Assembly: GCA_016871335.1 (NCBI GenBank)
Contig: VFZF01000010.1
Coordinates: 81,226-145,225 of the forward strand
Length of the DNA stretch: 64,000 nucleotides
Reading direction: 5' to 3'
DNA from: Acidimicrobiia bacterium
Lineage (GTDB): Bacteria > Acidobacteriota > Vicinamibacteria > Vicinamibacterales > SCN-69-37
The translations under genes were made by a program, and so were the position numbers. The notes beneath the pieces were generated by a model that saw nothing but the letters and a program-made list of their open reading frames with translations, was not told the DNA's origin and ran no database searches. Positions 48,485-61,119 of the stretch are shown here, one piece after another (positions within the stretch are counted from its first letter, which is position 1; each line of letters starts with the position of its first letter).

Positions 48485-50635
48485 ATGCGACTTCTTCTTG
48501 CGATTGCCGTCCTTCTCAGTGTGCCGCTGGCGGCCCAGCAGCCGCTGCGCCTGACCGCAGCCGACTACGCGCGTGCTGAACGATTTCTGGCCCCAGCGGC
48601 CACGCCGTTGATGACGGGGGTGGCTACGGGGATGACCTGGCTGCCCGACGGTCGACTGCAATATCGGACGACCACAGCCGAAGGGCTGCGTGTGGTGATC
48701 GTCGATCCCGCCACGGGTGCCCGGACGGTTGAGCCCGTTCCCGCGACGGCACCGGCGGCTGCGCCACGACCGGCGGCACCACCCAATTCAGTGACGTCCC
48801 CCGATGGCCGCTACGCCGCGTTCATTCGTGACTTCAATCTGTGGGCGCGCACACTCGCGACAGGGCAGGACCGGCCGCTGACGACCGATGGCATCAAGGA
48901 CTTCGGCTACGCCACAAACAACGCCGGCTGGGTGAAAGACGACTCGCCGGTGCTGTTGTGGTCGCCCGACTCGAAGAAGATCGCGACCTCCCAGCACGAC
49001 GGCCGCGGTGTGAGCGAGATGTATCTCGTGTCGACCAACGTCGGCGCGCCCAGACTCGAAGCGTGGAAGTATCCGCTGCCCGAGGATCGCGAGATCTTCC
49101 GGATTCACCGCGTCATCATCGATGTTGAGACCGCGAAGGTCACCAGGCTCCTGATGCCGGCCGACCAGCATCGGTCCACCATCAACGATCACATCGCGGA
49201 CGGCACGACGTTCCTCGATGTCGAGTGGTACCCGGACGCGTCCCGCGTCGCGTTCGTCTCCTCCGCGCGCGATCACAAGGAGGCCATCTTCCGCGTCGCC
49301 GACACGACAAGCGGGGAAGTGCGCACGCTGTTTGAGGAACGTGCGCTGACCCAGTTCCAATCGGGATTGGCGGCGGTGGGCAGCGTGAACTGGCGCGTGC
49401 TGCCATCGTCTCGCGAGGTGCTCTGGTGGTCGCAGCGCGACAACTGGGGACACCTGTATATCTACGATCTGGAATCCGGCGCGCTGAAGTCGCAGGTGAC
49501 GCGCGGCGAGTGGAACGTCGCGAGCCTGCTGAAGGTGGACGAGAAGACGCGCACGCTGTATTTCACGGCCGTCGGTCGTGAGGCCGGGCGCGATCCCTAC
49601 TTCCAGCATCTCTACCGCATCCAGATGGACGGCACCGGCCTGACGCTGCTGACGCCTGAGGACGCCAATCACATCGTGGTGTTCTCCCCGGACGGTCGAC
49701 ACTTCGTGGACACGTATTCCACGCCGGTGACGCCGCCGGTGACGGTGTTGCGGCGAATCACCGGCGAACAGGTCGCGGTCCTCGAACGCGCCGACATCTC
49801 CCGCCTGACCGCCGCCGGCTGGAAGCCCCCGACGCCGATTGTCGTCAAGGCCCGCGACGGCAAGGCGGACCTCTACGGCCTGATGTTTACGCCGACGACC
49901 CTCGACACGACGAAGAAGTATCCGATCGTCAACTACATCTACCCGGGGCCGTGGGGCAGCAGCGTCGGCAGCCGCAACTTCACGCCGGCGCGCAGTGATC
50001 ACCAGGCGCTCGCTGAGCTCGGCTTCGTCGTCGTGGCGATCGACGGCATGGGCACGGAGTGGCGGTCGAAGGCATTCGCCGACGCGTATTACGGCAACAT
50101 GGGCGACAACACGTTGCCGGATCAGATCACCGGGATGCGTGAGCTCGCAACACGGTATCCGTACATCGACATCGATCGCGCCGGCATCTGGGGACACTCA
50201 GGCGGCGGCTTTGCGACGGCGTCCGCGATGTTCCGGCACCCGGACTTTTTCAAGGTGGGCGTGTCGCAGGCCGGCAACCACGACAACCGCAACTACGAAG
50301 ACGACTGGGGCGAACGGTTCCAGGGCCTGCTGACGAAGGACGGTGCCCGCGATTCCTACGAATCACAGGCCAATCAACTCGTGGCTGCCAACCTGAAGGG
50401 CAAGCTCCTGCTGGCCCACGGCGCGATGGACAACAACGTGCCGATCTACAACACGTATCTCGTGGTCGATGCGTTGATCAAAGCCAACAAGGACTTTGAT
50501 CTCATCGTGTACCCGCATCAGCGCCACGGCTTCGGTGTGGACAACAACTACATGATGCGCCGGCGCTGGGACTACTTCGTCAAACATCTCCTCGGCGCGG
50601 AGCCGCCGCAGGAGTATCAGATCGGACGCCGTTAG
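48485..50635 (+). CDS. Secreted prolyl oligopeptidase / dipeptidyl peptidase IV (S9 family)
   Basis: This 716-residue serine peptidase has a signal peptide (LLLAIAVLLSVPLAA). A DPP-IV beta-propeller (~90-450) has blades such as DDSPVLLWSPDSKKIAT. The alpha/beta-hydrolase domain has the nucleophile in WGHSGGGFAT near residue 571, Asp in GAMDNNVPIYNT near 653 and His in HQRHGFGVD near 681. It would remove dipeptides from proline-containing peptides in the periplasm. It converges with the M28 peptidase gene with a 4-bp stop overlap. The two may jointly feed the amino acid permease next door. Confidence 0.94.
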   Translation: MRLLLAIAVLLSVPLAAQQPLRLTAADYARAERFLAPAATPLMTGVATGMTWLPDGRLQYRTTTAEGLRVVIVDPATGARTVEPVPATAPAAAPRPAAPPNSVTSPDGRYAAFIRDFNLWARTLATGQDRPLTTDGIKDFGYATNNAGWVKDDSPVLLWSPDSKKIATSQHDGRGVSEMYLVSTNVGAPRLEAWKYPLPEDREIFRIHRVIIDVETAKVTRLLMPADQHRSTINDHIADGTTFLDVEWYPDASRVAFVSSARDHKEAIFRVADTTSGEVRTLFEERALTQFQSGLAAVGSVNWRVLPSSREVLWWSQRDNWGHLYIYDLESGALKSQVTRGEWNVASLLKVDEKTRTLYFTAVGREAGRDPYFQHLYRIQMDGTGLTLLTPEDANHIVVFSPDGRHFVDTYSTPVTPPVTVLRRITGEQVAVLERADISRLTAAGWKPPTPIVVKARDGKADLYGLMFTPTTLDTTKKYPIVNYIYPGPWGSSVGSRNFTPARSDHQALAELGFVVVAIDGMGTEWRSKAFADAYYGNMGDNTLPDQITGMRELATRYPYIDIDRAGIWGHSGGGFATASAMFRHPDFFKVGVSQAGNHDNRNYEDDWGERFQGLLTKDGARDSYESQANQLVAANLKGKLLLAHGAMDNNVPIYNTYLVVDALIKANKDFDLIVYPHQRHGFGVDNNYMMRRRWDYFVKHLLGAEPPQEYQIGRR

Positions 50636-52140
50636 TCTTCGCAGTAGTTGCCGGTAAAGTCGCGGCAGCGCTCAAGCTTGAACGTGGGATCAAGCGCCGG
50701 AGGCGCGTCGCGTTCGGCGACGGCGCGGCCGGTGGCATACATCCACGTCGTCATGCGTGTGAGCTTGGCGATGTCGATGCGTTCGGGATTGTCGAACGGC
50801 GTGTGATAGTCGGCGTGCAACAACGTCGAGAAGAAAATCGCGGGGATGCCGACGCGCGCGTACGGCAGGTGGTCGCTGCGGTAGTACCAGCCCTCGCGAT
50901 GCTGCGGGTCGTCCCAGGAGGAGTCCACCTCGAACTGTGAGACCGCCGTGTTGGCCTGATGCGCCATCTCCACCAGGTCTGGCGAGTTTCGATGGGGCGG
51001 TAGCGCACCGAGCAGGGCGGCCACCTTCGGGTCGTTCCGGCCCATCATGTCGCCGTTGAGCACCGCCACGATCGACGTGATCGGCACAGTGGGACGTTTC
51101 GCATACCAGCGTGATCCCATCAGGCCGCGTTCTTCGGCGCCATGCCACACAAACAGGGCTGACCGTCGTCCTGGCGACGCCACAAACGCGCGACCGATGG
51201 CCAGAAGCGCGACGGCGGTCGTCGCGTTGTCGTCCGCGCCGTTCCAGATCGCATCGCCGTCCACCGGGTAGCGCTCGCCGTCGTGATCCTGGTGCGCGCT
51301 GAAGAGCACGTGCTGGCCTGCGAGTGCCGGATCCCGGCCGGGCACCCTGGCGACAATGTTGACCGACGGGTAGGTGAAGGTGTCGGTGAAGAGCGCGATG
51401 TCCACACGCGCGTCGGAGGCGAGGGTGCCGACGACGGAGTCGCGCACGTAGAGCAGTGGCACTCCGCGAGTGGGTGTGCGCGGTGCAGACGTGCCTTCGG
51501 GATCGAGCGCGTAGGTACCGCGTGCAAAGGGAAAGGCCACGCGATTCCACTGGTCGGCGTGTTCGTCGCCGACAAGCACGATGATCGCGGCGGGTTCACG
51601 TGGAGCCACCGTGCGCTGGAGGGCGCGGGCCCAGTTGCGGAGCGCATTGGCCGCCGGGGGCGCTGGAGTAGCCGGGTCGGTCACGGTCGGCACATACCGT
51701 ACCACCAGCGCGCGGCCTTTGGCCTCTGCGGTCGGCGCGGCGGGGGGCGTGGCGATCACAACAGGCGCCTCCACTATCGCGAGCACTGGTGCGTCGGGCA
51801 CCACGTCACGTCCCATTCGCAGGGCCGTAGTGCCGATGCTCACCGTACTGCCCGGGGAGGTGCGGAACCGCTCGAGGGGGAAGAACTGAAAGTAGGTGCC
51901 GTTGTCACCGGCCGGCAACATCCCGATGGCACGCGCTTGTTCCGCCAGCCAGACGGACGCCGCCATTTCGTCGAGTGTGCCACCCTCGCGGCCGCGCATC
52001 GCGTCGCCCGCGAGGGTGAACAAGTCCGCTTTGATATCGGCTTCGCGGATTCTGTTGATCGGATCAGCAGGCGTCTGCGCCTGCACCCCGACCGCCATCA
52101 CTACAGCCGCGCCCATGAGTGCCCGTCGACTTGCCTGCAT
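50632..52140 (-). CDS. Secreted M28-family metallopeptidase
   Basis: This 502-residue exported aminopeptidase starts at ATG 52140 with signal peptide RRALMGAAVVMAVGVQA. TATGAT lies 7 nt upstream of this ATG. Two-zinc ligands are visible in LFSAHQDHDG, WNGADDNATTAV, HGAEERGLMG and VLNGDMMGR. A protease-associated insert (~120-260) lies between the first and second parts of the domain. The C-terminal CRDFTGNYC could form a disulfide. It likely complements the S9 peptidase in extracellular peptide breakdown. Confidence 0.9.
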   Translation of the reverse strand: MQASRRALMGAAVVMAVGVQAQTPADPINRIREADIKADLFTLAGDAMRGREGGTLDEMAASVWLAEQARAIGMLPAGDNGTYFQFFPLERFRTSPGSTVSIGTTALRMGRDVVPDAPVLAIVEAPVVIATPPAAPTAEAKGRALVVRYVPTVTDPATPAPPAANALRNWARALQRTVAPREPAAIIVLVGDEHADQWNRVAFPFARGTYALDPEGTSAPRTPTRGVPLLYVRDSVVGTLASDARVDIALFTDTFTYPSVNIVARVPGRDPALAGQHVLFSAHQDHDGERYPVDGDAIWNGADDNATTAVALLAIGRAFVASPGRRSALFVWHGAEERGLMGSRWYAKRPTVPITSIVAVLNGDMMGRNDPKVAALLGALPPHRNSPDLVEMAHQANTAVSQFEVDSSWDDPQHREGWYYRSDHLPYARVGIPAIFFSTLLHADYHTPFDNPERIDIAKLTRMTTWMYATGRAVAERDAPPALDPTFKLERCRDFTGNYCED

Positions 52141-52147
52141 GGGCGGG

Positions 52148-52153
52148 ATCATA
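52148..52153 (-). promoter_or_regulatory. Candidate leaderless -10 box of the M28 peptidase gene
   Basis: Minus-strand TATGAT lies 7 nt before ATG 52140. Its ATG-containing core also explains the alternative start at 52152. Confidence 0.45.
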
Positions 52154-52159
52154 CGCCAC

Positions 52160-52255
52160 GTCGGGCGCGCTGAACGTGAGCGCGCCGTGTGGTCCGCTGC
52201 AGTGCAGCGGGCCCTGCGTACGGCCTTCGTAGGGCGCGCTGCACTGGAGCGGGCC
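52160..52255. repeat. Three GTAG-hairpin REP-like elements
   Basis: Copy 1 (52160-52186): GTCG then stem GGCGCGCT / AGCGCGCC. Copy 2 (52191-52217, minus) and copy 3 (52229-52255) each carry one stem mismatch, and copy 3 has the GTAG foot. They fill the space between the M28 gene and the M56 gene; copy 3 ends 1 bp from the M56 stop. Confidence 0.75.
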
Positions 52256-52256
52256 A

Positions 52257-54034
52257 TCACGGTCTGGGCCTGAACGTCACGTTGACCTTGATCCCGACCG
52301 CAATCGGCCGTCCATTGAGTTGCGTCGGCGTGAAGCGCCACTGGCGCACCGCGTTGAGGGCGATGTTGGCGAGTTCCGCCGGCGGCACGGCGGCGTCATC
52401 GTCGAGCGCGACGTTGAGCAGTTCCCCGGTGTCGTCGATCGTGCCCGTGAGCGCCACGAGGACCTCACTGGTCACACCACCTGCAGGACAAATGGGACGC
52501 ACATCCCGGATCTTCTTCGGTTCGCGAATCAGGCCGCCGACGCGGATCGGGGTGGATGGGGTCTGCTGGGCGTGCAACACCGGGAAGAGCGCACCAAGCA
52601 GCGAGAAGGTCTCGGGCCCACACAACACCGTGATGGATTCCGCCAAGGTGCCCACTGCCAACGTGAAGCGCGGATTCATCGCGGCCCCGGGCGTCACCGT
52701 GAACGACGCCGCAAATGGCGCGAAGCCCGAGAGTTTGCCCGAGATCTCATAGTCGCCCGCCGTCAGGTCGCGGAACGCAAAGCGGCCTGCGGGATCGGTG
52801 ATCGCGGTGGACGCCTGGCTTGTTTGTTTGTCGACCAAGGTGACCGTCGCTCCAGGAATCGTGCCTCCCATCTGATCAACCACTTGACCCGCAATCGACC
52901 CGGCCTGCCGCGGCGCGGCCGGGCTGACGGGCGCGGGCCGCGGAGCGGGCGCTGGTGTTGCCTCCGGCGTCGGCGTTGTTGGTGGGGTGGCGACCGCGAC
53001 AGGTGCCGCAGGTGCCGGCGCCACCTGCGGCTCGAGAATCAGGATCACGGCTGGAGCCAGTCCCGCAGCAGCGAGTGGAAGACTCAGGCTCAACGCGGCG
53101 AGTGTGGCGGCGGCCCACGCACGGCGGGTCAGCGGCGTGCGGTTCCTTGTGGTCTGCAGCATGGCGACGATTCTCCTCTCGAGTGTGGACGGGTGAGCGA
53201 TGGCCGGAGCGGCAGCCATCGAGACCTGACGGCCGGACAGGTGTTTGGCGACATCGAGCAAATGAGTGGCGTATTCAGTCGGGCGCACGCCGCTGCCCAA
53301 CACCTCGTCGTCGCACGCGTATTCACTCTCCTGGCGCAGTCGGCGGCACGCGAGCCAGACGAGCGGATTCAGCGGCTGCAGAATGCGCAGCACTTCGCTT
53401 GTGACCTGCAGGGCCGCATCACACCGCGCGATGTGTGCGAGTTCGTGCCGGAGGACGATGTGCCAGCGCGCGTCGGACCAGAAGGTCGCATCGGCCGGCA
53501 GGATGATGCCCGGCGTGGTGACACCGTACGTCACCGGTTGTGTGTGCGTGCGGCCCTGGAGCAACATGACTGGCGGTGCACACCACAGGCCTGTGCGAGC
53601 GCCGTGGCCGTGTCGCGGCGACGTCCGGTGACAGCGGCGGAGTGCCGGCGAAGTTGCGCCAGCTGCAGGAATCCGACGAGAAGGCTTCCGAAGGCCATCA
53701 ACGACGCAGACACCCAGACCAGACCTGCGACCTGGAGCCACGACCACGGTGTCGCATCCGCAACCTGGCTCGGCGTGTTCCCGATCGTGACCGTGGTCAC
53801 GTCGGAGGTCAGCGTGAGTCCCGACGACTGCACCGTAGTGGTCGCGCCCCACGGGATGACCGGCAGCGACGGCACGGCCCACTCGAGCACCGGCATGGCC
53901 ACGGCGCACACGATGGCGATGGCGAGGATGGCGTGCCGGAGGGCGGCGGATCGGCGTCGCAGCAGCAGCGTGGCCACCAGGGCCACCGCGAGCACGACCG
54001 AGGCCTTGATCAGACTGGCGATGAGGAGCGTCAT
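52257..54034 (-). pseudogene. BlaR1/MecR1-like M56 receptor fused to CarboxypepD and TonB-like domains, frameshifted
   Basis: From ATG 54034 the first ~150 residues give membrane helices (LIASLIKASVVLAVALVATLLL; WSWLQVAGLVWVSASLMAFG) and end at AQACGV. At 53576-53584 the match moves to another frame (PPVMLLQGRTHTQPVTYGV), a net loss of one base. The peptidase motif HELAHIARCD, a further helix, a Pro-rich spacer, a CarboxypepD_reg domain (GSIAGQVVDQMGGTIPGATV) and a TonB-like C-terminus (ALNAVRQWRFTPTQLNGRP) then follow. Read through, it would be about 590 residues. It overlaps the blaI-like gene by 4 bp. Sequencing error and true mutation cannot be told apart here. Confidence 0.8.
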
Positions 54035-54423
54035 CGGGCGTCCTCCTTCTTGGCTTTGGCGATCAGGTCCGCAATGCGAGCCAACTCTGCGTCTGAGAGT
54101 TTGGCCGCTTCGCCGCCGAGTAATGCGGCGACGGCTTTTTCGGGGGAGCCCTCAAAAAACGTCTCCACCACATGGCGCAGCGCCGACTTGCGAGCCACCT
54201 GCCGCTTGACGACCGGCGTGTACACGAATTTCACGCCTTCCTGGCCGTGGCGGACGTGGCCCTTCTGTTCGAGGACCCGGAGCTGGGTGCGGACGGTGGA
54301 GTAGGTGGTGTCGTCGGCGAGGTCGGCCATGACCTCGGCCGCCGAGGCACGGCCGCGGCGGAAGAGGCTGTCCATGACCTGCCGCTCGCGGCGGGAGAGG
54401 GCGGTGTGCAGGGGCTGGCTCAT
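54031..54423 (-). CDS. BlaI/MecI/CopY-family transcriptional repressor
   Basis: This 130-residue protein has the winged helix LSRREREVMDSLF-like start (LSRRERQVMDSLFRRG), DDTTYSTVRTQLRVLEQKGHV, and a C-terminal dimerisation helix pair. BlaI repressors are cleaved by their partner M56 receptor after a signal. The receptor gene overlaps by 4 bp but is frameshifted, so induction may be lost. The C-terminus is rich in Lys and Ala. A 29-bp near-palindrome just upstream of the start is the likely operator. Confidence 0.9.
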   Translation of the reverse strand: MSQPLHTALSRRERQVMDSLFRRGRASAAEVMADLADDTTYSTVRTQLRVLEQKGHVRHGQEGVKFVYTPVVKRQVARKSALRHVVETFFEGSPEKAVAALLGGEAAKLSDAELARIADLIAKAKKEDAR

Positions 54424-54429
54424 GGGTTA

Positions 54430-54458
54430 TTTCTCTCGCACTGTGTGTGCGAAAGAAA
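54430..54458. promoter_or_regulatory. Candidate operator of the BlaI-like repressor
   Basis: TTTCTCTCGCAC and GTGCGAAAGAAA are inverted copies with 11 of 12 positions matching, separated by 5 nt. The palindrome lies 6 nt upstream of the repressor ATG. It differs from the TACA/TGTA-type BlaI box of Firmicutes. Confidence 0.55.
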
Positions 54459-54486
54459 GAACACCATGAGTTGCGGATGCCAAGCG

Positions 54487-57100
<2,614 letters not shown>

Positions 57101-57110
57101 CCTCCAGACG

Positions 57111-57141
57111 ATGGTAGTCGAGAAGTCTGGATCAAGTCCAG
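57111..57141 (-). promoter_or_regulatory. Candidate promoter/operator of the perR-katG unit
   Basis: Minus-strand TACCAT (57111-57116) lies 10 nt before GTG 57100. A 5-bp-arm palindrome CTGGA-N5-TCCAG (57127-57141) sits just upstream, where -35 contacts would be. The palindrome does not match the Bacillus PerR box, so its role is a guess. Confidence 0.35.
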
Positions 57142-57161
57142 TATTAGCCTTGGTCAGCTCT

Positions 57162-59702
57162 TTAAACCGCCGCCACCACGCGTTGCAGGGTGATGGCCCC
57201 GTCGGCCGCATCCACATACACAGTGTCGCCCTCGCCGAACTCGCCCTGAAGCACACCCATCGCCAGCGGGTCGAGCACCCGTCGCTGGAGCGTGCGCTTG
57301 AGCGGCCGGGCACCGTAGACCGGGTCGTACCCTTCGTCCACCAGCAGCGTGCGCGCCGCATCCGACAACTCGAGCGAGATCTTCCGTTCCTCAAGGCGCT
57401 TCAGCAGGCCCTTGAGCTGGATGTCGATGACCGTGCGGATGTCCTTCCTGGTCAGCGCCTGGAAGAACACGATCTCGTCGATGCGGTTGAGGAACTCGGG
57501 CCGGAAGTGGGCCCGCAACGCGTCCTGATCGCGCAGGTTCGACGTCATGATGACCACCGTGTTCTTGAAGTCCACGGTGCGCCCCTTCCCATCCGTCAAC
57601 CGCCCATCGTCAAGCATCTGCAGCATGACGTTGAACACTTCGGGATGCGCCTTTTCGACTTCGTCGAAGAGCACGACGGCATAGGCGCGTCGGCGCACGG
57701 CCTCGGTGAGTTGGCCGGCTTCCTCGTACCCGACATATCCGGGAGGCGCGCCGATGAGCCGGGACACGGTGTGTTTCTCCTGATACTCGGACATGTCGAT
57801 CCGGATCAACGCATGCTCATCGTCAAACAACTGTTCCGCAAGTGCGCGGCTGAGCTCTGTCTTGCCGACGCCGGTGGGACCGAGGAACAGGAAGCTGCCG
57901 AGCGGGCGATTGGGGTCCTGCAGGCCCGCTCGCGCACGGCGCATCGCATTCGCCACGGCCACGATTGCGTCGTGCTGGCCGACGACCCGCTCATGGAGGC
58001 GTTCCTCCATGGTGACGAGTTTCTGGACTTCGCCTTCCATCAGCCGGCTGACGGGAATGTGCGTCCAGCGTGCGACGACTTCGGCAATGTCCTCCTCGTC
58101 GACCTGCTCCTTGAGCATCTGGGTGGACGCCCCGTCGGTGGCCCCCTGGTCGTGGGCGGCCACTTCGCGTTCGAGCTCGGGGATGCGGCCGTACTGCAGC
58201 TCAGACGCCTTGGCATAGTCGCCCGACCGTTGCGCGCGCTCCACTTCGAGCCGCAACTGTTCGAGCTCCTCCTTCTTGCCGCGTACGATCTGGATGGCGT
58301 CCTTTTCCTTCTGCCACTGCGCGGCGAGCCGCGTGCGGTTTTCCTTCAGCGCGGACAGCTCCTTCTCGAGTTTCTCCAGCCGGTCCTTCGATGCGGCGTC
58401 GGATTCCTTGCGAAGGGCTTCGCGTTCGATTTCCAGCTGCATGACACGCCGTTCGATCTCGTCGAGTTCGATCGGCATGGAGTCGATCTCCATGCGCAGG
58501 CGGGACGCCGCCTCGTCGATGAGGTCAATCGCCTTGTCGGGCAGGAACCGGTCGGCGATGTACCGATGCGAGAGCACGGCGGCCGCCACCAGCGCCGAGT
58601 CCTTGAACTTCACGCCGTGGTGGATCTCATACCGCTCGCGCAGGCCACGGAGAATGCTGATGGTGTCTTCGACCGATGGCTGATCCACCATGACAGGCTG
58701 GAAACGGCGCTCGAGCGCCGCATCCTTTTCGATGTACTTGCGGTATTCGTCGAGCGTGGTTGCACCAATCGTGTGCAACTCGCCTCGGGCGAGCATCGGC
58801 TTCAGCATGTTCGACGCGTCAATCGAGCCCTCGGCGGCACCGGCGCCGACGACGGTGTGCAGTTCGTCGATGAAGAGCACGATCTGGCCCTGCGCGTCGG
58901 TGACTTCCTTCAGCACGGCTTTGAGGCGTTCTTCGAACTCACCGCGGAATTTGGCGCCGGCCACCAGGGCGCCCATGTCGAGCGCCATGATCTTGCGATC
59001 GCGCAGGGTCTCGGGCACGTCGCCGCGTACGATGCGCTGAGCAAGGCCCTCCACCACGGCGGTCTTGCCGACACCGGGTTCGCCGATCAATACCGGATTG
59101 TTCTTGGTGCGACGTGACAACACCTGAATCACGCGGCGGATTTCCTCATCGCGGCCGATGACCGGGTCAAGTTTTCCCTTGCGGGCGGCATCGGTCAGGT
59201 CGCGACCGTATTTTTCCAGCGCCTGATACTTGCCCTCGGGATTCTGATCGGTCACGCGCTGCGAGCCGCGCACCTGCGTCAGCGCCTGCAGGACCGCGTC
59301 CTTCGTGACGCCGTGTTGGGCGAGCAGACGGGCGGCGGGGGAGCGGCCGCCTTCGCTCGCCACGGCCACAAAGAGATGTTCGGTGCTGGTGTATTCGTCT
59401 TTCAGCGACTCCGCTTCCTGTTCCGCGATGGTCAACACGGTGCGTAGACGTGATGACAGGCCAGGCTGCGCACCGCCCTGGGTGCGGGGCAGGGCCTTCA
59501 GCAACGCATCTGCGCCGCCGACAATCGCCTGCGCGTTGACCTGCATCTTGCCGAGCACGGCCGGGACAATGCCGTCCGCCTGGGTGACGAGGGCGGCGAG
59601 CAGATGCTCCGGGAGGACCTCCGGGTGGCCACTGCGTTCCGCGCTCTGCTGTGCCGCGAGGATGGCGTGTTGTGCTTTTTCCGTGTATCGATTCAGATTC
59701 AT
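57162..59702 (-). CDS. clpB: ClpB disaggregase (AAA+ chaperone)
   Basis: This 846-residue chaperone resolves protein aggregates with DnaK/DnaJ. Clp_N repeats occupy ~1-145. AAA-1 has Walker [15 protein letters not shown] near residue 207. The coiled-coil M-domain (~405-525) includes [21 protein letters not shown]-2 has [18 protein letters not shown] near 604. The C-terminal domain has [16 protein letters not shown]. The ATG overlaps the dnaJ-like stop by 4 bp. It belongs to the HspR-controlled heat-shock unit. Confidence 0.97.
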   Translation of the reverse strand: MNLNRYTEKAQHAILAAQQSAERSGHPEVLPEHLLAALVTQADGIVPAVLGKMQVNAQAIVGGADALLKALPRTQGGAQPGLSSRLRTVLTIAEQEAESLKDEYTSTEHLFVAVASEGGRSPAARLLAQHGVTKDAVLQALTQVRGSQRVTDQNPEGKYQALEKYGRDLTDAARKGKLDPVIGRDEEIRRVIQVLSRRTKNNPVLIGEPGVGKTAVVEGLAQRIVRGDVPETLRDRKIMALDMGALVAGAKFRGEFEERLKAVLKEVTDAQGQIVLFIDELHTVVGAGAAEGSIDASNMLKPMLARGELHTIGATTLDEYRKYIEKDAALERRFQPVMVDQPSVEDTISILRGLRERYEIHHGVKFKDSALVAAAVLSHRYIADRFLPDKAIDLIDEAASRLRMEIDSMPIELDEIERRVMQLEIEREALRKESDAASKDRLEKLEKELSALKENRTRLAAQWQKEKDAIQIVRGKKEELEQLRLEVERAQRSGDYAKASELQYGRIPELEREVAAHDQGATDGASTQMLKEQVDEEDIAEVVARWTHIPVSRLMEGEVQKLVTMEERLHERVVGQHDAIVAVANAMRRARAGLQDPNRPLGSFLFLGPTGVGKTELSRALAEQLFDDEHALIRIDMSEYQEKHTVSRLIGAPPGYVGYEEAGQLTEAVRRRAYAVVLFDEVEKAHPEVFNVMLQMLDDGRLTDGKGRTVDFKNTVVIMTSNLRDQDALRAHFRPEFLNRIDEIVFFQALTRKDIRTVIDIQLKGLLKRLEERKISLELSDAARTLLVDEGYDPVYGARPLKRTLQRRVLDPLAMGVLQGEFGEGDTVYVDAADGAITLQRVVAAV

Positions 59703-60628
59703 GACCCACCTGCGAGTTTCTCCAGCGCCTGATAGTGCTCACGCGCTTCGGGCGAGAGCGCCGCTGGAATCTGCAAATCCACCGTGACAAACAGGTCGCC
59801 ACGGGTCTCGGGTTCGCGGGGCGCGGGCATGCCGTGCGCCTTCAGCCGGAACACACGGCCCGAGGGCGTGAGTTCCGGAATACGCAGGCGGAGGGACGTG
59901 CCGCCCAGCGTTGTGATGGCGATGTCGCCGCCGAGCACCGCCGTGGGAATCGGAATGGCCACCCGCGTGTGGAGGTCCTGACCGCGGCGTTCGAAGCGCG
60001 CGTGCGGTGCGATGCGGACGACCAGATACAGATCGCCGTCGGGTTGCCCTTTGCTGCCGTGTTCCCCCTCGCCGCGCACCTTCACCCGCGAGCCTTCGCG
60101 GACGCCGGCCGGGATGCGGACCTCGACGCGATGCGGCGTGCCGTTCCGCTGCAACTCCAGATGCCGTGTGGTGCCGGAGAACGCTTCATCAAGGCTCAGC
60201 GTCAGTGGTGACTCCACATCGCGCCCCCGCGGAGGCCGCGAGTGCCGGGCACCATGGGCGCCGCCGCCGCTGCCGAAAAACGTCGTGAAGAAGTCCGAGA
60301 AGCCGCCGTCCCCTCCAAAGAGGTCCTGCATCGCCTCGGGTGTCATCGTGCGTGTCTGCGACCGCGGCCCACCGCCCGGTCTCGGGCCAGGGGCGTTCTC
60401 GTACTGCCGCCAGTTCGCACCCAGTTCGTCGTATTTCCTGCGCGATGTCTGATCCGCGAGCACCTCGTTGGCCTCGTTGATGTCCTTGAAGCGCGTCTCT
60501 GCAGCCTTGTTCCCCGGATTCAGATCCGGATGGAACTGGCGCGCCAGTTTTCGATACGCCTTCTTGATGTCCGCCTCGGACGCAGTCTTCGGCACGCCAA
60601 GCACGGCGTAATAATCTTTGAAGTCCAC
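59699..60628 (-). CDS. DnaJ-like co-chaperone (CbpA type)
   Basis: This 309-residue protein has the J-domain at residues 1-65 with the HPD motif ([13 protein letters not shown]), a Gly/Phe-rich linker ([19 protein letters not shown]), and the two C-terminal beta domains. The Cys-rich zinc fingers of true DnaJ are absent, as in CbpA. GTG 60628 with AGGAG 6 nt upstream is the best start; ATG 60646 would overlap the hspR stop. It would hand substrates to DnaK, whose gene is not in the window. Confidence 0.92.
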   Translation of the reverse strand: MDFKDYYAVLGVPKTASEADIKKAYRKLARQFHPDLNPGNKAAETRFKDINEANEVLADQTSRRKYDELGANWRQYENAPGPRPGGGPRSQTRTMTPEAMQDLFGGDGGFSDFFTTFFGSGGGAHGARHSRPPRGRDVESPLTLSLDEAFSGTTRHLELQRNGTPHRVEVRIPAGVREGSRVKVRGEGEHGSKGQPDGDLYLVVRIAPHARFERRGQDLHTRVAIPIPTAVLGGDIAITTLGGTSLRLRIPELTPSGRVFRLKAHGMPAPREPETRGDLFVTVDLQIPAALSPEAREHYQALEKLAGGS

Positions 60629-60636
60629 GTCGTCTC

Positions 60637-60987
60637 CTACTGCCAATCCTGCAGGCCGAGCGTGCGGAACAACTCATCGAGTTCCGCGCTCATGCGCCGC
60701 GCCAAATCACTCTGTGACCGCTGCCGGCTCTCGGCAACGAGGGGCCGGATCCGATGTGCGACATCCGCCACCGACAACAAACGTTGTACGCCGGCGAGGT
60801 TGATGCCGAGGTCTTCAACCAGCATCTTGATGAACCGAAGGCGGGCCATCTCCTCCTCGGTATACACGCGCATCGCCCCACCGGTGCGCCTCGGTCTCAC
60901 CAGGCCAAGCCGCTCGTATTTCCGGAGGGTCTGCGGGTGCATCTGCAGCGTCTCAGCCGCCATGCTGATCAGAAAGAACTCTGCCAT
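60637..60987 (-). CDS. hspR: MerR-family heat-shock repressor HspR
   Basis: This 116-residue repressor has the MerR winged helix with [21 protein letters not shown] and [18 protein letters not shown], the exact HspR pattern, followed by a helix ([16 protein letters not shown]) for dimerisation. In Streptomyces and Helicobacter HspR represses chaperone operons by binding HAIR sites. Here it is the first gene of hspR-dnaJ-clpB, and a HAIR-like site lies just upstream, so autoregulation is likely. Confidence 0.92.
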   Translation of the reverse strand: MAEFFLISMAAETLQMHPQTLRKYERLGLVRPRRTGGAMRVYTEEEMARLRFIKMLVEDLGINLAGVQRLLSVADVAHRIRPLVAESRQRSQSDLARRMSAELDELFRTLGLQDWQ

Positions 60988-61002
60988 GCCTCAAGTGTGG
61001 TC

Positions 61003-61023
61003 CTTGACTCATTGTGTGTCAAG
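61003..61023. promoter_or_regulatory. HAIR-like operator for HspR
   Basis: CTTGACT-N7-TGTCAAG matches the HAIR layout (CTTGAGT-N7-ACTCAAG), with perfectly inverted CTTGAC/GTCAAG arms. A further half site CTCAAG lies at 60990-60995. The site is 16-36 bp upstream of the hspR start. Confidence 0.75.
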
Positions 61024-61044
61024 TGCATGACATGCCATCCAAAA

Positions 61045-61103
61045 TGAGCTCGGAGGCGATTTCGGGGAAACGACACCACATCCCGAAATCACCTCCGAGC
61101 TCA
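61045..61103. repeat. 22-bp-arm inverted repeat upstream of terC
   Basis: Arms TGAGCTCGGAGGCGATTTCG (plus GG) at 61045-61066 and its inverse at 61082-61103 match at 21 of 22 positions around a 15-nt loop. There is no T-tract, so it is not an intrinsic terminator. It ends 2 bp before the TATTCT box of terC and so covers the -35 region. Confidence 0.8.
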
Positions 61104-61105
61104 GA

Positions 61106-61111
61106 TATTCT
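61106..61111 (+). promoter_or_regulatory. Candidate leaderless -10 box of terC
   Basis: TATTCT lies 8 nt before GTG 61120, directly downstream of the long inverted repeat. Confidence 0.45.
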
Positions 61112-61119
61112 GAACAGGC

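Noticed and set aside
53570..53590. Programmed ribosomal frameshift in the M56 gene
   Set aside because: No slippery heptamer or downstream structure is evident at the junction. A one-base deletion or sequencing error is simpler.
61045..61103. Intrinsic terminator between hspR and terC
   Set aside because: The stem is long but no T-run follows on either strand, and both neighbouring genes begin, rather than end, here.
61024..61119. Manganese (yybP-ykoY) riboswitch upstream of terC
   Set aside because: No conserved riboswitch core is visible and the likely -10 box lies only 8 nt from the start codon, leaving no leader RNA. The fold seen is a simple DNA palindrome.
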